Shown here piece by piece: positions 35,268-45,748 of a stretch of DNA of 64,000 nucleotides; within the stretch, counting starts at the first letter, position 1, and the number at the start of each line of letters is the position of its first letter. The translations under genes and the position numbers were made by a program. This DNA comes from Vishniacozyma victoriae (lineage: Eukaryota; Basidiomycota; Tremellomycetes; Tremellales; Bulleribasidiaceae). The stretch spans positions 558,001 to 622,000 of the forward strand of contig JADPYG010000090.1 of NCBI GenBank assembly GCA_017654735.1. Direction: 5' to 3'. The notes beneath the pieces were generated by a model. The model was not told where the DNA came from and searched no databases. It saw only the letters and a program-made list of their open reading frames with translations.

Positions 35268-38029
35268 ATGGCAGAAGGTTTAAAGAAGGTATTCGCAGCA
35301 AAGAAAGAACAGGTAAGCTATCATCTCTTCTTCTCTGAGCAAAAGCTGATCAATAGGATGAAGCGTATGTCATTTTCAAAGAACAAAGAATATATGATAC
35401 TGACGATAAAGGGCATTCGTCACTTTCATCACTGCTGGTTTCCCAACTAGGGACTCTACAGTCCCATTGATGTTTGCTCTAGAAGCTGGTGGGGCTGATA
35501 TCATTGAATTGGGAATGCCATTCAGTGATCCTATCGGAGATGGACCCACTATTCAGAGGTCTAATACTGTATGTCTTTCTCCTCTTCTTCTTCTCCATGA
35601 CGCGGCGTGTCTAGAAGATGGCTGATAGTAGATCGCTATCGAGAACGGTGTCGATTACCCAGATGTCCTAGAATATGTTCGAGAAGCACGTAGACAAGGC
35701 TTGAAGACTCCTGTTCTCCTCATGGGTATGTCCTCTTCTTCAATTCGTCTTCATCAGCTCGAGAGATCTCTTATGAAGTACGCTGATGGCAGGATACTAC
35801 AACCCTCTTATCGCTTATGGAGAGGAGAAGGCTGTTCAGGATGCTCATGAGGCTGGAGCTAATGGGTACATTATCGTTGATCTACCCCCAGAGGAGAGTG
35901 TCAAGTTTAGGAATATCTGTACTTCCTCCAAGTAAGCCGTTTTCCACCTTCATTTCTTCCCGGCCGATGCCATTTCCTTTCGCCTGAGGCTCAGGGGCTG
36001 ACGACCAGAATGTCCTACGTCCCATTGATCTCCCCCGCTACCAGTATCGACCGAGTCAAATTCCTCGCTTCCATCGCCGATTCATTCATCTACGTAGTCT
36101 CCAAGATGGGTGTCACTGGTTCAAACGCAACTTCCAACATGTCTGCCGGTCTGCCCGAGTTGATCAAACGAATTCAACATTTTACCCCTGTCCCCCTAGC
36201 AGTCGGTTTCGGTGTGGACAACCGAACACATTTCGATTTCGTCACTGCCGCCGGTGCTGATGGTGTCGTTATTGGATCCAGGATCGTCAACATTATCCTC
36301 CAGAACCCCAACTCTGCTCCTCAAGCTGTTGAAGAGTACTGCCTCACCATCTCGCTCAAGGGTAAAGCACCCAAGCTAGGTCGAATGAACGGAAACGGAA
36401 GCGCAGTAAACGAAAACAAGGTTTCTCCCGATGACGTCCCCGCCCCATTACCTATCCCTGCCGATTCAGCTCCTCAGAACAAGGAAGAGTTGGAAGTTAA
36501 ATCAGGTGGAAAATTGCCTTCGCGATTCGGTATTTTCGGAGGTGCCTACGTCCCGGAATCATTGATTGATTGTCTCAACGAACTCGAGGCGGCATATGTC
36601 GACGCCAAGAATGATCCCTCGTTCTGGAAAGAGTTTGAGGATATGTACGGATACATGAACAGGCCTTCCGAGTTGTACCTCGCCGAGAGGTTGACTGAAC
36701 AGATGGGTGGTGCTTCCATCTGGCTCAAGTAAGTCCTCCTCCCTCATCTGGGTGATTGGAGCTGACAAATAGGCGAGAGGACTTGAACCACACTGGTTCG
36801 CACAAGATCAACAATGCCGTCGGACAGATCCTTCTCGCTAAGCGATTGGGTAAAAAGAGGATCATTGCCGAGACTGGTGCTGGTCAACATGGTGTTGCTA
36901 CCGCTACCGTCTGTGCCAAGTTCGGTCTACAATGTGATATCTACATGGGGGCCGAGGACGTTCGACGACAGGAGCTCAACGTCTTCAGGATCAAGATGCT
37001 CGGTGGTAACGTAAGTCTTATCATTCTCAGCAAGACTTGAGCTGATATCCAGGTCATTCCCGTTACATCCGGAACAATGACTCTCAAAGACGCCGTCAAC
37101 GAAGCAATGAGAGAATGGGTAACTCGATTAGACGATACCCACTACCTCATCGGTTCCGCCATCGGTCCTCATCCATTCCCAACTATCGTCCGTGATTTCC
37201 AGAGGATCATCGGTAGGGAGATCAAGTCCCAGTTCGCAGAAAAGAAGGGTAAACTTCCTGATGCTGTTGTTGCATGCGTTGGAGGTGGCTCGAATGCTAT
37301 TGGAACTTTCTACGATTTCATCCCTGATAAGGGTGTTAGACTTATTGGTGTTGAGGCCGGAGGTCATGGTGTTGATACCCCTCTTCATTCTGGTACGTCC
37401 CCTTTTTTCTCCGATCTCCAGCTTTGGTCAGAGTAGAAAGCTGATATACAGCAACTCTATCAAAGGGTGTTCCAGGTGTCGTACACGGTGCTGCCTCTTA
37501 CATTATTCAATCCAAGACCGGTCAACTCATCCCAACCCACTCCATCTCTGCCGGTATGTTCCCCATTCTTCTTCTCCCTTTCTCTGAAATGGGGCTAACA
37601 ACCAGGACTCGACTACAACTCAGTAGGACCAGAACATTCTCACCTCCACCATACTGGTAGAGCAGAATACATCGTAGCAGACGATTTCGAATGTTTGAAG
37701 GCATTCAAGATGGTTACTGAGCTAGAAGGAATCATTCCCGCTTTGGAGAGTTCGCATGGTTTGTGGGGTGGTATGCAGTTGGCAAAGACTTTGCCTAAGG
37801 ATCAGGATATCGTCATGTGAGTTCTTCCCTCTTTCTCTATTTCCTCTCCTCTCCTCCCCTCCTCCTCTTCTTCTTCTTCTTACCTGTCTCAGTCTGTGGG
37901 ACCATATATGATGAGACGCTGACAAACAGCTGTCTATCTGGTAACGGATCCAAGGATGTTGCCGAGGTCTTGTTGACCCTCAAGAAGAAGGAATGGGCTG
38001 ATAAGCTTGACTGGCAGGTGGCCCAGTAG
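35268..38029 (+). CDS. TRP5: Bifunctional tryptophan synthase (alpha-beta fusion)
   Basis: The N-terminal alpha domain cleaves indole-3-glycerol phosphate: [13 protein letters not shown], then [17 protein letters not shown] with the catalytic Glu and Asp, and a phosphate-binding [11 protein letters not shown] and GVVIGSRI. A linker of about 60 residues leads to the beta domain, which condenses indole with serine on [18 protein letters not shown] with the Schiff-base Lys, [21 protein letters not shown] and [17 protein letters not shown], with the C-terminal CLSGNGSKD phosphate site. Ten or so exons, including an 8-nt exon at 35357-35364 without which the AAFVTF block is out of frame. Fungi have this fused enzyme; about 710 residues is normal. 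Cytosolic, last step of tryptophan synthesis. Confidence 0.96.
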
Positions 38030-38446
38030 GCCGCAGCTGTAGCAGTTTGTGGTACATGCATCGGTAGATCTCATTTGTGCCGTCTGACACTTTGCACTTG
38101 GTTGTTGGGTCTGTCTGGGGTTTCAGTTCGATTGGTTGGTCTGTCTGCGATTTTACCTCGATCACATGGTGGACACTCGCTCTGATCCCGCGATCGAGCT
38201 TATTCTCGCTCGCTCGATCCATCCCACTTATTCCTTACTCGACGTGCAGGCGCGTGTCACAGGAGTTCTGGGACAAGCAGAGCATAGCACACCAGAGCAC
38301 AACACACCAGACGGCCTACGGCCTGCACATGATGAATCAAAGGGTACATGCTATCATCGCCCTACGTGAAAGAATTTGCCTACATCCCGGGCCACCATCA
38401 CCTATCTACCACTACCTACCGGTCCTACACATACAAAGCCAAAAGC
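38030..38446. other. Convergent 3' region between TRP5 and RPL7
   Basis: About 417 bp shared by two converging 3' ends. Frames crossing it are shadows. No hairpin terminator or RNA gene was evident. Confidence 0.4.
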
Positions 38447-39632
38447 TTAGACCATCTGGTGGACCAACTTGGACATGTACTGCTCCCTGTTTCCGGCATC
38501 ACCACCCTCGACGTACCCAGTGAACTTTCTAGGCCTCCATCCACCAGTGGGGTTGGAGAGCTTGAAGGGCCAAAGGTTGGAGGTAGCCTCCTTGAAGTTG
38601 GGTCCGCAAGTAGCGATCTCGTGAACCAAGTCCTCCATACCTGGTTGTTAGTAATCACGTTTAAAAACACAGGGGAGGGACATACAGATGATACCGAATT
38701 TACCGAGCTGCTTCTCGATGATCTGGTTGTCGGTGATGGGGATTCGCTGTCCGTCGACCTTTGCGTATCCTCGCTTGTAGACGAGTTCTCGGATAGCTTT
38801 GAGGTTGACCTCACCGTAGGTAACGTAAGGACCGACGAGGTGGAGCATCTGCTGAGTAGCCTTGGTGACTCGAACGAAAACACCGTTGTTGATCTGCAAA
38901 AGTCGGAGAAGCTGTAGGATCTTCTTGGGCTTGGGGGCGATCTTGGAGATACTACGATTATCAGCATCGAACAAATTTTACAAAAAGTCTGCAAAAGATT
39001 TGAACATACCCCTTGAGCCTGACGACAAAGTAGACCTTGGGCTGAGCGGCGACGTAGAAGTCACCGGTCTTCCTGGCCTCTCGCTTTAGTCGGACCTCCT
39101 CCTTCTCCTGGTTTCGGTACTCTCGGACGTATTCATCGGCTCGCTTGAAGATGACCTTCCTCTTCTCCTTCTGCTTCTATTTTCGTTAGCTCCATTCCGA
39201 GTTCCCGTGTATAAAAGACGAAGGGAATGGGGAGGTATCAGACCCGAAAGATGGTTAATTCGGCAGCATAGTCGCGACTAGCCTGGAATTGGTGGTTATG
39301 TTTTGCATCACTGTGTTGGTGGAATGGTTTGGGATGGGGTGAATGTAAATTTTGTGACTCACTTGACGGGCCTCGGAAGCAGCCTGGAGCTTAGCCTCTC
39401 GGGAAGCTTCGGTGGTCCTTCGCTTCTTGAGGAGAGTCTCTGGGACGGCGATTTGCTGGTAGAGTTAGTTGATGTCCTTGTGCTCCATTCCATGTCCTCG
39501 TATGACTCCTCCTTCCTTCTCCTCTGAATACGCATGCCCTTCTGTCCATGTATCCACTATTCTCCTCTTGTATCCCTCTAACGATGTACTGATACTCACC
39601 TCCTGGGATGGGACGGTTGTCGATGGAGCCAT
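38447..39632 (-). CDS. RPL7: 60S ribosomal protein L7 (uL30)
   Basis: The exons read [11 protein letters not shown], then [20 protein letters not shown], then [17 protein letters not shown] and [17 protein letters not shown] sequence ([14 protein letters not shown]). Next come [39 protein letters not shown] and [20 protein letters not shown], and the last exon [15 protein letters not shown]. This is the complete eukaryotic uL30/L7 family layout. Start at 39632. Two introns are far longer than the local norm: about 145 nt after the first exon and 186 nt (39177-39362) after the second. The latter contains a box C/D snoRNA candidate listed separately. It shares a 269-bp divergent upstream region with the P1 stalk gene. 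Confidence 0.94.
39238..39311 (-). ncRNA. Box C/D snoRNA candidate in an RPL7 intron (snR39/snR59 group)
   Basis: Within the 186-nt intron on the RPL7 sense strand, a C-like box GTGATGC (39305-39311) and a D box CTGA (39238-39241) are 74 nt apart. The bases immediately before the D box, CCATCTTTCGGGT (complement of 39242-39254), are perfectly antisense to ACCCGAAAGATGG, a universally conserved segment of large-subunit rRNA. Pairing continues one base past the guide at each end. Known: in S. cerevisiae the RPL7A and RPL7B introns host snR39 and snR59, which methylate A807 in this same rRNA segment. By the D+5 rule this guide points two bases earlier, at the G corresponding to yeast G805, the snR39b site. 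The C box deviates at its last base and no clear terminal stem is visible. A 12-bp palindrome TAGTCGCGACTA lies mid-element. Confidence 0.72.
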
Positions 39633-39901
39633 TTTAATGATTGGTATAGAGTATACTAAGGACGAGACAGTGAACAAGGATCTACCGAGTAAGTATAATT
39701 CAAGTATTTTCGCCATCTTTGTATAATCCCGTAAAACACCGAGTGATAAGGTATTTGGCTGTATAACATAGATGACACGTCATTAAAGTGCCACATCGAA
39801 ACTAGCACTTAGTACCAAATTGAATTCTAACCCTACCCTCCCTCTACACTATATCTTAAACGTACTTCCTGCCTTTGGCTTAAATCTGGTATACGTATAC
39901 G
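39633..39901. promoter_or_regulatory. Divergent ribosomal-protein promoter (RPL7 / RPP1)
   Basis: Only 269 bp separate the two start codons, so both leaders and both core promoters must fit here. C/T-rich stretches occur (CTACCCTCCCTCTACAC near 39835). No motif can be named with confidence. Co-regulation of two 60S proteins from one region is inference from layout. Confidence 0.55.
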
Positions 39902-40453
39902 ATGGTGAGTACTAGTCATACAGCGAGCAGATAGGACAGTCAAGCTGACTGGCAGTCTTCCGAACTAGCTGCTACCTACGCTGCCCTCATCCTCGCCGAC
40001 GACGGTGTTGAGATCACCGTAAGTTAGTTTCATCAGTACATATTCACTCTCTCTATAACCGTGTATCAACGCGGTGCTACACCTGTCCCTCCCTGTCCCA
40101 AGTCGCTATCTACCCATCTATCAGTTGTGTGAACAGCACTAACATCCAGGGCGAGAAGATCACCACCCTTACCTCTGCCGCCAATGTCGAGGTTGAGGCT
40201 ATCTGGGCTTCCCTACTCGCCAAGGCCCTCGACGGCAAGGACGTCAAGGAGCTCCTAACCAACGTCGGTGGTGGTGGTGCCCCCGCTGCCGGTGCCGCCC
40301 CCGCTGCTGCCGCCGGTGCCGCTCCCGCTGAGGAGAAGGCTGAGGAGAAGAAGGAGGAGGCCAAGGAGGAATCTGACGACGACATGGTATGTTTATCCTG
40401 CCCTTTGCAGGGAGCAGGAACTGATGTGATAGGGCTTCGGTCTATTCGACTAA
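39902..40453 (+). CDS. RPP1: 60S acidic ribosomal stalk protein P1
   Basis: Four coding exons give [20 protein letters not shown], then [20 protein letters not shown] and [20 protein letters not shown]. An Ala/Gly/Pro hinge follows, and finally the universal stalk tail EESDDDMGFGLFD that recruits elongation factors. The first coding exon is just the ATG (39902-39904), followed directly by GTGAGT. The last exon, GGFGLFD-encoding, needs the intron after DDDM removed. About 110 residues, the usual size. Cytoplasmic ribosome lateral stalk. Confidence 0.94.
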
Positions 40454-41116
40454 TCGATTCGACCATCGGTCTTTTCGTCATCAAAAACTCTTTGGATATC
40501 TACGCATGTACTGGATCTTCTATGCATGTCGCAGTGCCTTCTACTTCTCTCAGCCCACTGTTGTCTATCCGCTCGTTCTGCTACCTGTGATCAGATGCTG
40601 ACATTGAACGTGTAGAGAGCGGTTAGCAGGAGATCAGGTGCGCATCGGACAGTGCAGTATCGCATCGTCAACCCATACAGAGTAAGGAATGTGCGTGCAT
40701 GTTCTTACCTGTGCATCTGTACCGTAGTGCAACTCGATTTCTCTCGCTCATCTTCACATAACCCCCTCCTTGACATGATCGAATATACACACTGCTTGCT
40801 GCAGGCCGATAAGGAAGGAAGAATCTGATATCCGGATCTATCCGATTTAGCCGGGATCGCGTCAGAGCACCCACTCTGCCTACTCATGTCTCTGTAGTCT
40901 ACGTAGCATACTCTCTTCCTCCTATAGCAAAGATCAGTCAAGGCAAGCTACAGTCACTGTACTCGGTCTATCTCATCGAGGAAGTGATCAATCCGAACAG
41001 AGAGCAAGCAGTGCATATTCAGTCCCAAACCAATCGCATCGCCCCCACTCAACCTCAATCGACTCGACCACAAACCATGATAGACCGCAATACCTTCCCA
41101 ACCTAACATAACCAGA
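40454..41116. other. Intergenic region between RPP1 and ATG13
   Basis: 660 bp with no supported coding frame. C-rich sequence directly ahead of the ATG13 start resembles other leaders here. No RNA gene recognised. Confidence 0.4.
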
Positions 41117-44100
41117 ATGACGCATCGTCCTACATCACGTAAATCATCGCATCACCTTTACTCCGCACCTTCGATGGCATCATCCACAACCTCCCTATCT
41201 GCCCCAGTCTCGCCAGCTGGGGGTAGTGGTATCGGACAATCTGGGGTGAATAGGAACGATCAGATCATTCATAGAATATACCTCAAGACTGTTGGAGTAC
41301 TTGTTGATGGTCGACTGACTCATGGACAGGGGCGGGAGGGCGAGAAGAGGAAAGATAAATGGGTATGTCCCCATGCCAACCACATACTGATTATAGTTTA
41401 ATATCATCATTCCTGATGTCGATATACATAAATCCGATTTACAGATCTATAAATCTATCTCGACCTATCCCTCAGATGGTGTGATTCCCCCTCTGTTGGT
41501 AGCTTTCATCCTGGATACGAGTGATATACCTAGCAATCAGGCTCTGTTATGGAATCGACCGTCCGGGAGATCTACTCTAGACGCTACGAGGATCGGAAAG
41601 GGGAAAGGGAAAGAGAAGGAGGGAAGGTCTGGAATCGTCCTAGAGAGATGGACGTTCCAAGCTAGGTATGCTTATTATCAAATCAAGGAAGAGTAGCTGA
41701 TATCAGTACCGCTTCGTATTCGACCTCCGATTCTCAGACGGCTCCTCATACAGCTTATCGAATGGGTATCATCCATTTCAGAGCTCTTTATGCTCTACTA
41801 AGGATGTTGCCCGCTTATAATCTCCATCGACGATTACGGCGGGCCAACAGCGGTCTGAAACTAGGTCTGAAATTATGGGCACCTGAAGGATATCCTAATT
41901 CCGAAGCTGGTTTACGGGAAGCATGGGAGGTAATGGAGCAGGATTTGATCGGCTTGGATACTGGCTTGAACTCTCTCGCTTCCAGCGAGATCGAGCCGGA
42001 TCTCGAAAACAAGTCGTACGATTTCCCACCCCTCGAGCTATTTGGGAACGAATACAATCTCTCTGTCGATTATCGACCTGAAGTAGATATTCATGTGGAA
42101 GATCTAGAAAGTGTCTTGAGCGAGAAATTCGTCGATATGGAAGAAGATTGGTTCACTCCCACTGTAGCTCGTCATCGACTTAATGAAGGTTCCCTTCCGA
42201 GCTCTGTAGCATCTTCAAATCCACCTTCGAGAAGGGTTGCTACGCCTACTGCTATCCCTTACTCGAATCCTGCGCCTATACCCCAACGACAAGGTCCTGC
42301 TTCTATTGGATCATTCCAATCTGCCCAGCAGGGATTGTTACCCGGATCAAGGAATCGGCAAGCTTCGTCTCAGTCTCAGAAGGAGGCTTCGTCGGAGCGG
42401 TGGGGTCAGATCGGGGAAGGATTACCTTTTGCTACTGGAACTCAAGTACGTGTTTCATCTATGAAGCGAGAAAGGCTAATATCCAGGGCCCGTCTCCCGG
42501 GACCTCAGGTGCAGCCGTGGCTGCTCGTCGATTGTCTGGCCACTCGATACACCCTTTCACCTCTGCCTCGCCTTCTACTTCCAACCTACGTGGCTCGCCC
42601 TCCTATGCCCAAGGTCCAAGCCCTACATTGGCTGCTCGACCGAGTATCGCCCATTCCTCCTCGATCGGTCGGACTAGTTCATTCCTCTCTCAATCTGGTC
42701 GATCATTCACCCATGCCCAGCTGGCACATATGTATACCGGCTCAACTTCTCCACCAGTAACAGGCGCCATGTCTCGTGAACATCTACCTCTTGGTACTTC
42801 ACCTCAACCGCCACTGGTTTCGCCTACCAGTTTGAGCTTCTCCAAACAACCTTTGCCCAGGACAAGTTCAGCTAGACAACCATCATACACTGGTCAATCG
42901 CCTTTTATCCCTAGTTCGCTGGAACGGGATAATTCAATGCCACCTCCTACCTCTACTGCACATGGATCTATACCGAAACGATACCCTTCCTCACTCAGTA
43001 CCAGTCAAGGCCAACGTCAAATGTCGTATGGCAGTAGTGCAGGAGACGCGGGCAGTGCGGGTGGTTCACACGGTCAAAGTCAAAACCTATTACGGAGAAG
43101 TAGTACTCGCATGTCTACCGAGTCGGGCCTCCGACATTCTCTCGAGAAGGAAGAACAGGTGAATGTACCCGATAACGATGATATTCAATCATTCTTGAAA
43201 ACCCTCGATACACTACCCCAACCCCCAAGTTTAGCTGCCCAAGCTTCTCGAGCTCGTATCCCGTCAGCGTCATCCTCTTTATCAAACACCTCAGTAACAA
43301 AACAATCGCCAACTTCGACACACTTGAATACGAGGGCGCCAGTGACTAGGGCGCAGGTCGATGATGCTGTTAGGAGAATGACTGGGAGTTTTGCGATTAC
43401 TACAAAGGCTTTAGAGGGGAGTAGTGTTATGCCACGCACGACTTCTCCAGGTTCGGGACCTGCGCCCACGATTAACAGACAACCATCAGTAGGGCTACTC
43501 TCTGCCTCTCGCCCTTCGACCGCGCCGAGGCGGGTCAGTCCTGCTTCATTGGCCCATGGGCCAAGTGAAGGGGTCACACCCGGGTCGGGATCTGTCAAGC
43601 GCAACTCGCCCTTGTCGGGCGCTCCATTCCAACCACCTCCTCTGCATACCGATGCCGACCAAGCCGCCCAAACGGCGTTACCCCCCAGCCCACCGCCTCT
43701 AGCTCCTACAAGATCCAAATCTGCTGCTAGATCACTACCTGCCGGACCTGGACCTGTTGCAGATCCATCAATCCCACCTCACCCTCGATCTGGATTTTTA
43801 TCGCCCCAACCTACCGGTTCTGGGTCGCGGACCGAGGGTCGTCCTTCCTCCCAGCGACGTGGACCTGTGCTTCTAAGAGGCGGGTTCGAGGGTAGATCCC
43901 AATCAACTGTCCATCAACGATTGAGTACCTCTCCCTCCCGATCGCCTATTCGTGATTATCCCCGCTTGGGTACTGTATCGGGATTCGCAGTTCCCCGATC
44001 TGGATCTACGTCTACTTCAGCCGGGACTGGGCAGAGAGAATCTCAAGCAGAAGCGGAATTGATCGGATGGAGGAGGTACAGGTCTGAACAGAGGATTGCG

Positions 44101-44283
44101 AATCGCGTTGGTAATCATGAGAAGGAGACTGAAGGGATGAGAAGACAGAGTGCGGGCGCTGGGGATGTCTTGGACGATAATACAAGTCAGGGACAGGGGA
44201 AGGGGGGTTTGACTGCTCCTAGTAGTTTGGGACGGAGTCGGAGTCGGGATGCTGATCCTGGAGGGAACCTTGAGAGGGATTGA
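41117..44283 (+). CDS. ATG13: Autophagy protein ATG13
   Basis: After an N-terminal Ser-rich lead, the HORMA domain shows NRNDQIIHRIYLKTVGVLVD, then, after splicing, PDVDIHKSDLQIYKSI, PPLLVAFILDTSDIPSNQAL, IVLERWTFQA and MGIIHFRALYALLRMLPAYN. This is the ATG13 pattern. The remaining two-thirds is a Ser/Pro/Thr-rich disordered region with regulatory-looking short motifs, including VPDNDDIQSFLKTLDTLPQP and TRAQVDDAVRRMTGSFAIT. Ends AGGNLERD-like (DPGGNLERD). About 960 residues over five exons. ATG13 bridges the ATG1 kinase and ATG17 scaffold in autophagy initiation and is controlled by TOR phosphorylation. Unusually long tail; otherwise standard. Confidence 0.92.
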
Positions 44284-44505
44284 ACATTGTTCTAGAGGAA
44301 ATGTGTATAGTAGACTAGACTCTGGTTGACTACATTGTAGTGTAGTGCTTGATATCTGGATTTTATTACGATAGTTTGATAACGACGGGTATGAAATAGA
44401 TGACTCATGACTCATGATCGTGACGCCACAGGATCGTCATTTCGTGCGTCTACTTCATCAGCTTCAATCTCTTTCCTTTCCTTGTATATACGATCGCAAA
44501 CTCTG

Positions 44506-45637
44506 ATGCCGACCTCGAATCCTACTCCCTCGGCCTCTGCTCCTCGTCCGCCCTCCGATCGAGAGCATGATTCCTCTAATGACCCGCCTGGACCCCGATC
44601 GACACCTCCAAATCAATCATCATCAACTAGACCACATCACCTCCTACCTCCGCTAGTCCCTCCGCCACCCCAAGGCTCTCCCTCCGATCCGAACCAGGCC
44701 GGGCCTTCCAAACCAGGTGGTCCATTATTCGCTAATGAACTACTCGATCCTCAATTACTGGGTCATCGTGAACCCTCTCAGCGAACTACCAACCCAGTCC
44801 CAGAGAAATGTTTAACATTCTGTTCGCAGCGACAGGATTCACAGCCGCTCTGTAGGATGTTTTGTTTAAGACGGAGAAGGGCAGTAATGAGCCAAAGGGA
44901 GGAACTTGATAAATTACGCTCTAACTATCATCAAGACGAGACGAATATGAAGAACCCCAGCAAAGAGGGGAGTGGGATATGGAACCCATTCAAAGCTTTG
45001 GAGAGGCGATTTGCACCTTGGTCATTCATTTATATCAAGGGTACGCCCGAAGGTGTGGTGGGGAGGTATATGGAGGAATTGGAGGGAGATGATGGGAATA
45101 GAGATTTTGGGAGTGTGAGTAGGGGTGCTAGTGATTTACAAAGGAGGAAAGCGGGGGATGGGATGGAATATATCGATTGGGGTGAACATGGGTATGTCCA
45201 TCCAGCTCCTCTAGGATTGGGATCTCATTCTACTCCGGGACAGAAGAGAGGAGCTAATATATAGTGCCCTACTTCACCTCCCATTAAAATCATTACTCTA
45301 TCCCATAATATCATTCCCCCAAACCCTCGAACGAGTCTTCGCACCCTCCTACCGCCTCCTAAACTTATATCAAAAATCATTCACAGACGGAGCTCAAATT
45401 CGTAATCTCACAAAAATAAGACAAGAGGTAGAATCAGGAGGAGCATTGAAATTGTTTGATAAGATTGGGACTCATTATCGGAAAAAGGTTGGTGAGAGGA
45501 GGGAGGAGATTGAGAAACAGCTCAAGGAGAGGGAGAGGGAGAGGAAAGAGGTCGAGAGGGAATTGAAAGAGAAGGGGACTATTGTATATGATGGGACGAG
45601 CGGGAGGGGAGGGAATGCGAAGGAGAGAGATACGTGA
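44506..45637 (+). CDS. Uncharacterised protein with a twin CX3C motif
   Basis: Two exons, joined by an intron at about 45192-45264 whose removal fuses EYIDWGEHG to ALLHLPLKSLLYPIISFPQT. The N-terminal 90 residues are Pro/Ser-rich. Then comes PEKCLTFCSQRQ...PLCRMFCLRRRR: Cys 102, 106, 116 and 120 form CX3C-x9-CX3C, followed by a basic patch. Later parts are SGIWNPFKALERRFAPWSFI, a helix LERVFAPSYRLLNLYQKSF, and a C-terminal coiled coil of Lys/Glu/Arg (EKQLKERERERKEVERELKE). About 350 residues. A mitochondrial or membrane-associated role is a guess from the Cys pattern and aromatic helices. Start uncertain: an in-frame ATG also exists at 44407. No family recognised. Confidence 0.65.
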
Positions 45638-45748
45638 GGGGGTTTCGGGACCTCTAGGCGCTGTCCTTGAAGAAACACTCGCATCATTGGCATATGCATT
45701 GCATGAAGTAATCGTACATTCTGAACAGGACAGCTTTGAGCACCGAAC

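Noticed and set aside
39455..39599. A second snoRNA in the first RPL7 intron or in the 129-nt intron of P1
   Set aside because: Both introns are long, but no paired C and D boxes or rRNA complement was seen.
43185..43718. 177-codon minus-strand frame
   Set aside because: Antisense to the low-complexity tail of ATG13. Composition bias explains the lack of stops.
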